From contig CAJGCI010000023.1 of NCBI GenBank assembly GCA_904501855.1, forward strand, positions 1 through 19,095: 19,095 nt of DNA. The letters are read 5' to 3'. Position 1 is the stretch's first letter. Each line of letters starts with the position of its first letter. A model generated the notes under the pieces. It saw nothing but the letters and a program-made list of their open reading frames with translations. It was not told the origin of the DNA and ran no database searches. The DNA comes from Oscillospiraceae bacterium. Its GTDB lineage: Bacteria; Bacillota; Clostridia; Oscillospirales; Oscillospiraceae. The position numbers and the translations under genes are program-made. This document shows, piece after piece, positions 14,968 through 19,095 of this stretch.

Positions 14968-15043
14968 GTGCTTGCCTCCATATAAATGAAATAAAAATTT
15001 TTGACAATTCAAAGTTGCGCAACTACAATGACGATAAATGCGC
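14968..15043 (-). promoter_or_regulatory. rplM leader with a perfect 12-bp palindrome, possible autoregulatory RNA
   Basis: The leader of about 75 bases carries AGTTGCGCAACT (15013-15024), a perfect palindrome, and a second possible pairing GCGCA/TGCGC around it. L13 leader RNAs are known in Firmicutes, but I cannot confirm a match to that model by eye. Confidence 0.35.
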
Positions 15044-15049
15044 TCTATC

Positions 15050-15078
15050 TTTATAACATAGTGACAAGACGGAGTCAA
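15050..15078 (-). promoter_or_regulatory. Sigma-A type promoter for rplM-rpsI
   Basis: On the minus strand, TTGACT (15073-15078) and TATAAA (15050-15055) with exactly 17 bases between. It is near consensus, as expected for a ribosomal protein operon, and places the start of the RNA near 15043. Confidence 0.8.
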
Positions 15079-15087
15079 ACATATTTT

Positions 15088-15116
15088 TTGCCAGTCCACA
15101 AAAAACTCTTTAATTC
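15088..15116 (+). promoter_or_regulatory. Candidate promoter for the TtcA-family gene
   Basis: TTGCCA (15088-15093) and TAATTC (15111-15116) with a 17-base spacer, giving a leader of about 55 bases. Its -35 lies only nine bases from the -35 of the rplM promoter on the other strand. Confidence 0.5.
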
Positions 15117-15178
15117 GCCAGAAATCTCTGAATATCTCTTGAAATCTCGGTTTCAATTTTAAAAAATGGAGGGATCGT

Positions 15179-15928
15179 ATGGCTGAGACGATACTGAATA
15201 ACTTTACCAGCACCGTACGTAAAGCGGTGGATGAGTATCATATGATCGAGGAAGGGGACAAGATCGCGGTCGGAATCTCCGGAGGCAAGGATTCCATGCT
15301 GCTCCTTGCATCCCTCCATCATCTGTCGACCTTTTACCCGTATCACTTTGAAGTGGAAGCGGTCACCATCGACCTGGGCTTTGAGGGAATGGATTTCACC
15401 CCGGTGCAGGAATACTGTGATAAATTGGGGATCCGTTATGTCGTGGAAAAAACGGATATCCGGGAGATCGTATTTGATATTCGGCAGGAAGACAATCCCT
15501 GTGCCCTTTGCGCAAAGATGCGGCGCGGTGCGCTGAACAACATCATCAAGACCCACGGATTTTCGAAACTTGCACTGGGACATCATTTTGACGACGCCGT
15601 TGAGACCTTCATGCTGTCGCTGGTATTTGAAGGTCGACTGACCTGTTTCCGGCCCGTGACTTATATGGACCGTTCCGGGGTGACACAGATCCGGCCGCTC
15701 ATCTATGCAGGAGAGCAGCGGATAACCAATGTGGCCAAGCTGCTGGATCTCCCCATAGTGGAAAATCCATGCCCCATGGACAAGAACAGCAAACGGTATG
15801 AGATCAAAAACATGCTCAGGGAAATGAGCAGGGACTATCCGGATCTCAAGACCAAGGTGTTCGGCGCGCTGCAGCGTTATCCCATGCCGGGATGGGAACC
15901 GGACAGGAACAGAAGGGAATATGAATGA
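15179..15928 (+). CDS. ttcA: TtcA-family tRNA 2-thiocytidine biosynthesis protein
   Basis: A PP-loop ATPase that activates a tRNA base by adenylation and installs sulfur with the help of a [4Fe-4S] cluster. In E. coli the target is cytidine 32. The 249-residue product has the PP-loop SGGKDS (34-39) and the three cluster cysteines expected for TtcA: Cys108 and Cys111 in CALC, and Cys198 in NPCPMD. The GHHFDDAVETFML segment (134-146) is also conserved. ATG 15179 has GGAGGG six to eight bases upstream. The length is slightly short compared with the E. coli enzyme but covers the whole core. Divergent from rplM-rpsI; both serve translation. Other TtcA/TtuA-like subfamilies modify different positions, so the exact tRNA target is inferred. 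Confidence 0.87.
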   Translation: MAETILNNFTSTVRKAVDEYHMIEEGDKIAVGISGGKDSMLLLASLHHLSTFYPYHFEVEAVTIDLGFEGMDFTPVQEYCDKLGIRYVVEKTDIREIVFDIRQEDNPCALCAKMRRGALNNIIKTHGFSKLALGHHFDDAVETFMLSLVFEGRLTCFRPVTYMDRSGVTQIRPLIYAGEQRITNVAKLLDLPIVENPCPMDKNSKRYEIKNMLREMSRDYPDLKTKVFGALQRYPMPGWEPDRNRREYE

Positions 15929-15956
15929 AAAAACTCTGCCATCGGCAGAGTTTTTC
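15928..15956. terminator. Bidirectional terminator between ttcA and the HdeD-like gene
   Basis: A 12-bp stem AAAAACTCTGCC/GGCAGAGTTTTT (15929-15940, 15944-15955) with an ATC loop. It fills the entire gap between the two convergent stop codons. Confidence 0.88.
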
Positions 15957-15958
15957 TG

Positions 15959-16585
15959 TTATTCGATTGGGTTTCCGTCTATTGTGCCGGTGGTCTCCAC
16001 CGCCTCGGCTTCCTGTCGCGCCATCTCCGCCTCTTTCTTCATATGACGGACCGTGCGGGACAGGCTGGCAATCAGGATCAGATCCGTGATTCCGTCCACG
16101 ATAAGGACGATCCCCATCAGGATCATCAGCGCCTTGGTCGCTCCCATGGGAGACAGGAGGATTCATACCCCGAGACCCATCGTAACGATGGAAAAGATCA
16201 GCGCATAGATCCAGAGACTGACCCGTGAACGGATCAGATGGAACGATGCCTGAAGATCAATGATTCCGTGCAGCAGGACCACGATGGCGATGACATACTG
16301 CATGTACTGAATCGCCGATAGCGGGCGCACGGCCATCCAGATGCCTGCGGCAAAGCAGAGGATGCCGGCTAGCAGACCGCCCCATGTGCTGAGGAGCCGC
16401 TCCGCTTTTGCAATGAAAAAGGAAAAGATATAGAAAGCTCCGATCAAAGCCAGCAGGATGCCTGCGAAACGGCAGATCACAGCGGCTGCTTCCACTCCGT
16501 AGAACAGAAACAGGATCCCGCAGCCGATGGTAATCACGGCAATCAGAAGGGCACTGACCCGTTTTTGATGCAGAAAAGCGTTCAT
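15959..16585 (-). pseudogene. HdeD/DUF308 family membrane protein interrupted by an in-frame UGA
   Basis: Read from ATG 16585 (GGAG about nine bases upstream), the frame encodes 140 residues with five hydrophobic segments and then a TGA at 16163-16165. In the same frame, coding continues for 67 residues: ILLSPMGATKALMILMGIVL and on through a sixth membrane segment to a charged Met/Glu/Ala-rich tail, ending at 15959. The joined protein of about 208 positions matches the usual length and six-segment plan of HdeD-family proteins, and the break falls inside the motif that normally reads GLG-x-x-LLLSP. A single base change (for example TGG, GGA or CGA to TGA) explains it. The 140-residue part may still be made. 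Re-initiation at ATG 16147, five codons after the stop, is possible but has no ribosome binding site. HdeD proteins are linked to acid stress in enterobacteria; the role in Firmicutes is unknown. Confidence 0.75.
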
Positions 16586-16690
16586 GATAAACACTCCATA
16601 TGTATAGAATAAAATCAGTCTAACACTGAAGAGAGGACTTCTCAAGCGAAAACCACAACCCGCCGATCCTTTCTTCGGAAAGTATCACTA

Positions 16691-16719
16691 TGGAAATTTC
16701 AAACACCACATGTTATAAT
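16691..16719 (+). promoter_or_regulatory. Candidate promoter for the metalloregulator gene
   Basis: TATAAT (16714-16719) is a perfect -10. TGGAAA (16691-16696), 17 bases upstream, is a moderate -35. It would give a leader of about 65 bases. A small UUCG-capped stem (CTTTC/GAAAG, 16669-16682) lies just upstream. Confidence 0.5.
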
Positions 16720-16792
16720 CGATACAATTCTTGATAAGATTTGCAGGAAAAAGGAAAAAGAAATCAATAAATGATACAGGATGTGATAAACC

Positions 16793-17167
16793 ATGGTCAT
16801 TCAGGAATCAGCAGAAGATTATCTGGAGAAGGTATTGATGCTTTCCAAGCAGAAGGCAAATGTTCGTCAGACCGATATTTGTGACGCGACCGGTTATGCC
16901 CGGCCCTCTGTCAGTGTCGCCATCCGCAAGCTGGCTTCGGAAGGATATCTGGAAATCAGTGAACTGGGAGCCATCACCCTTACGGATAAGGGACATGAGA
17001 TCGCAGATAAGATCTATGAGCGTCATACGGTTATTTCCGAACTGCTGGTTGCTCTGGGAACGGATCCCGACGTGGCACTGGAAGACGCATGTAAGATCGA
17101 GCATGATCTCAGTGAGGAATCGTTTGCCAATATCAAAAAGTATTACAAAGAGCATGTAAAAAAATAA
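16793..17167 (+). CDS. Metal-dependent transcriptional regulator, MntR/DtxR family (short form)
   Basis: A 124-residue cytoplasmic repressor expected to bind operator DNA when loaded with Mn(II) or Fe(II). Residues 1-62 are the winged helix (QTDICDATGYARPSVSVAIR as the recognition region, then the GYLEISELGAITLT wing). Residues 65-124 are the dimerisation and metal-binding helices. Aligned with Bacillus MntR, the ligand positions are Asp9, Glu12, His78, Cys100, Glu103 and His104. MntR has Glu where this protein has Cys100, whereas DtxR has Cys at that place, so the site is mixed. The C-terminal SH3-like domain of DtxR/IdeR is absent, as in MntR. No metal transporter gene is adjacent, so the regulon is not visible here. 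Confidence 0.9.
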   Translation: MVIQESAEDYLEKVLMLSKQKANVRQTDICDATGYARPSVSVAIRKLASEGYLEISELGAITLTDKGHEIADKIYERHTVISELLVALGTDPDVALEDACKIEHDLSEESFANIKKYYKEHVKK

Positions 17168-17182
17168 GATCATAGCGATTGT

Positions 17183-17224
17183 AACAGCAATGGCCCGGTA
17201 CTCTGCCGGGCCATTGCTGTTTTA
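17183..17224 (+). terminator. Terminator of the metalloregulator gene
   Basis: A 16-bp perfect stem (17183-17198 against 17206-17221) with a TACTCTG loop and a short T run, 15 bases after the stop codon. Confidence 0.88.
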
Positions 17225-17226
17225 TC

Positions 17227-17265
17227 CTTAAAATGAAACAGGTGCAGCAGATTGCTGCACCTGTT
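17227..17265 (-). terminator. Terminator of the flavodiiron protein gene
   Basis: A 13-bp perfect stem AACAGGTGCAGCA/TGCTGCACCTGTT (17237-17249, 17253-17265) with a GAT loop. On the minus strand it is followed by a T-rich stretch. It lies 15 bases after the gene's stop and is separate from the facing terminator of the regulator gene. Confidence 0.82.
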
Positions 17266-17280
17266 GGATGTAATGATGGA

Positions 17281-19095
17281 TTACTGCTCTGCGTACTCGA
17301 AGTCTTCCTTGCCATGGTTGCAGACCGGGCAGACATAATCGTCGGGAAGTTCGCCGTCGCATTCCTCGAAGTGGCCGCATACATTGCAGACGTAGCCTTT
17401 CTTGATCTCGTGGGTGACAGCGGGAACGTACTCGAACTCTTCCGGACCGTGTTTGCACAGCGGGCAAGTGAAGTCTTCCGGAAGCTCGTGGCCTTCGTAG
17501 AAGTATCCGCAGACCTTGCATCTCCAGCCTTCGGGTTGATCGGAGGAAGGAGCTTTCTTCGGCTTGATGTGTGCATGGTAATAACCATAGGTGACACTGG
17601 GAGCGTCAGACAGCACTTTGGCCTCTACGACCTTGGCGATGTAAAGCATCTGGGTCTCCAGATCATAGCTTTCCAGCACTTCGCAGCTGAGAACTGCGTT
17701 GGTGTAGGTGGGAATGTAGCGGATGCCGTTTGCGGTGCGGTCGTTGTAATCCACATCGGCAAACTTGTCCACTTCACGTCCGGACTGGAAGCCAAACTGC
17801 TGGAACAGAGCGAAGGGAGCATCTTCCGTCAGAATGGAGATGTTGAACTTGCCTGCTTTTGCCACCATATCACAGGTGTGGTTCTGCTTGATGCAGGAGA
17901 TGGTGATCTTCTTGATATCACCGGCGGCGACCTGACCGGCGGTGTTGATGATGCAGCCGTAATCTACGCCGTCAACCTGAGTGGTGAGGACTTCCACACC
18001 GTAGGTGAATTTGAAGAATGCATCATTGGAGATTTCCAGAGGAACTGCAGGTGCATCGGCAGCTGCCGCAGGAGCAACGACCGGTTTCGGCGGAACGATA
18101 TCCGCAGCGATGGCATCGGCCAGAGCATCCAGCTCATCCAGGGTGTTTGCCTTGGGAGCGGAAAGGATGCTGATCGGATTGTCCTGAATGAACTGAGTTC
18201 CGGGGATTGTGGAAAGGATTTCGCGCATCAGCTTGCCGCTAGTGGGACCCCAGGAGCCGTTCTCCAGCAGAGCGACTTTTCTCTTCTGCAGGTTGTGAGA
18301 CTGAATGTCATGCAGCAGCTCATCCATGCGGATGAAGATGCCAGCGTTGTAAGTGGTGGATGCGAACACCATGTGGCTGTTTTTGAACGCGGAGCTGATC
18401 ACATAGCTGGAATCGATAACGGAAGTGTCAAACATCTCAACATCGACACCGCGGTCGGACAGCTTGGCAGCCAGGATGTTTGCCATGTTCTCGGTATGTC
18501 CATACACAGAGGCATAAGCCAGGGTGACGCCTTTCTTCTCCGGTGTGTAGGTTGCCCAGTGCATGTATTTATCCAGGAAGTCCGCAAAGTGCTTTCTCCA
18601 CACGAAACCGTGGAGGGGGCACACATATGCGATATCCAGAGTGGCGGCCTTTTTCAGGACCGCTTCCACCTGCATGCCGTATTTGCCGACGATGTTGGTG
18701 TAGTAACGTCTGGCCTCATCCAGCCAGTCGCTCATGAAGTCGACTTCGTCCGCGAAGATCTTTCCGTTGAGGGCACCAAAGGTGCCGAAAGCATCCGCGG
18801 AGAACAGGATCTTGTCGGTGATGTCATAGGACATGATCACTTCAGGCCAGTGTACCATGGGGGCAGTGACAAAGCTCAGCACATGCTTGCCCAGGGGCAG
18901 GGTATCTCCTTCGCCCACCACAACACGGCGGTCGGCATAATCATAACCGAAGAACTGCTTCATCATGGTGAATGCCTTGGAGGATGCAACTACCTTTGCC
19001 TCGGGATAATGTTCCAGGAAGTTGGCTACATTGGCGGAGTGGTCAGGCTCCATATGATGGACCACCAGATAGTCAGGTTTCCGGCCTTCCAGAAC
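17281..19095 (-). CDS. Multidomain flavodiiron protein: beta-lactamase-like core, flavodoxin, flavin reductase, two rubredoxins (N-terminus outside the window)
   Basis: A cytoplasmic terminal oxidoreductase that reduces O2 to water or NO to N2O in anaerobes. The visible 604 residues start inside the diiron domain. The metal ligands are all present: HMEPDH (His14, Glu16, Asp18, His19 of the segment), His82, Asp101 and His162. Comparison with classical family numbering (His79 and so on) implies about 65 residues lie beyond the window. Then come a flavodoxin with the FMN loop YASVYGHTE (194-202), a Pro/Ala-rich linker (335-352) and a flavin reductase domain (about 357-512). Two rubredoxin domains follow, with cysteine pairs at 526/529 and 544/547 and at 570/573 and 589/592. 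The order corresponds to FprA plus the Hrb partner known from Moorella, fused in one chain with a second rubredoxin. NAD(P)H to flavin to rubredoxin to FMN to diiron is the likely electron path. Confidence 0.94.
   Translation of the reverse strand, partial: VLEGRKPDYLVVHHMEPDHSANVANFLEHYPEAKVVASSKAFTMMKQFFGYDYADRRVVVGEGDTLPLGKHVLSFVTAPMVHWPEVIMSYDITDKILFSADAFGTFGALNGKIFADEVDFMSDWLDEARRYYTNIVGKYGMQVEAVLKKAATLDIAYVCPLHGFVWRKHFADFLDKYMHWATYTPEKKGVTLAYASVYGHTENMANILAAKLSDRGVDVEMFDTSVIDSSYVISSAFKNSHMVFASTTYNAGIFIRMDELLHDIQSHNLQKRKVALLENGSWGPTSGKLMREILSTIPGTQFIQDNPISILSAPKANTLDELDALADAIAADIVPPKPVVAPAAAADAPAVPLEISNDAFFKFTYGVEVLTTQVDGVDYGCIINTAGQVAAGDIKKITISCIKQNHTCDMVAKAGKFNISILTEDAPFALFQQFGFQSGREVDKFADVDYNDRTANGIRYIPTYTNAVLSCEVLESYDLETQMLYIAKVVEAKVLSDAPSVTYGYYHAHIKPKKAPSSDQPEGWRCKVCGYFYEGHELPEDFTCPLCKHGPEEFEYVPAVTHEIKKGYVCNVCGHFEECDGELPDDYVCPVCNHGKEDFEYAEQ

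Noticed and set aside
14968..15213. N-terminal extension of L13
   Set aside because: The in-frame opening covers the promoter and leader. Ribosome binding site and family length both place the start at 14967.
16163..16165. Selenocysteine at the in-frame UGA of the HdeD-like gene
   Set aside because: HdeD proteins are not redox enzymes, the position is inside a membrane-associated motif, and the only nearby structure is a short palindrome without a SECIS-like stem and apical loop at the right distance.

Overview
This 19.1 kb window looks like a chromosomal segment of an anaerobic low-redox Firmicute of the class Clostridia. The signs are strong GGAGG ribosome binding sites, sigma-A type promoters, compact U-tailed terminators, the rplM-rpsI pair, and a flavodiiron protein of the kind that protects strict anaerobes from O2 or NO. 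I cannot place it at genus level. There is no sign of phage, insertion sequence, CRISPR array, tRNA or rRNA. The content is mostly housekeeping and transport genes in short operons separated by hairpin terminators, several of which serve two convergent genes.

Layout. Positions 1-335 (-) hold the start of an unrecognised small protein. 527-2209 (+) is a phosphoglucomutase/phosphomannomutase with its own promoter and terminator. 2271-6108 (-) is a four-gene operon, read aroE/ydiB-like, dctQ, dctM, dctP: a quinate/shikimate dehydrogenase-type enzyme followed by a complete tripartite TRAP uptake system. Divergent from it, 6266-7027 (+) encodes a DUF4213/DUF364 protein. 7108-10266 (-) is a 1052-residue ABC exporter that fuses ATPase and FtsX/MacB-type permease around a very large extracytoplasmic region. 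10539-12065 (+) is a secreted SGNH-hydrolase-like protein with a good promoter, a 5' UTR hairpin and an uncertain start codon. 12120-13935 (-) is a three-gene operon: ABC-2 type ATPase, permease and an HTH-AbrB fusion regulator.

14113-14967 (-) carries rplM and rpsI. Their promoter lies back to back with that of a TtcA-family tRNA thiolation enzyme at 15179-15928 (+). 15959-16585 (-) is an HdeD/DUF308 membrane protein gene interrupted by a single in-frame UGA. 16793-17167 (+) is a short MntR/DtxR-family metalloregulator with a mixed metal-ligand set. 17281-19095 (-) is a multidomain flavodiiron protein, cut by the window edge, with a metallo-beta-lactamase core, flavodoxin, flavin reductase and two short rubredoxin domains.

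The most informative points are the coupling of a YdiB-like dehydrogenase to a TRAP importer (a candidate quinate/shikimate uptake and oxidation unit), the fusion of an FprA-like and an Hrb-like electron chain into one polypeptide with tandem rubredoxins, the in-frame UGA in the HdeD gene, and the uncertain translation start of the SGNH protein. I did not find convincing evidence for an entirely new defence or mobile system here.
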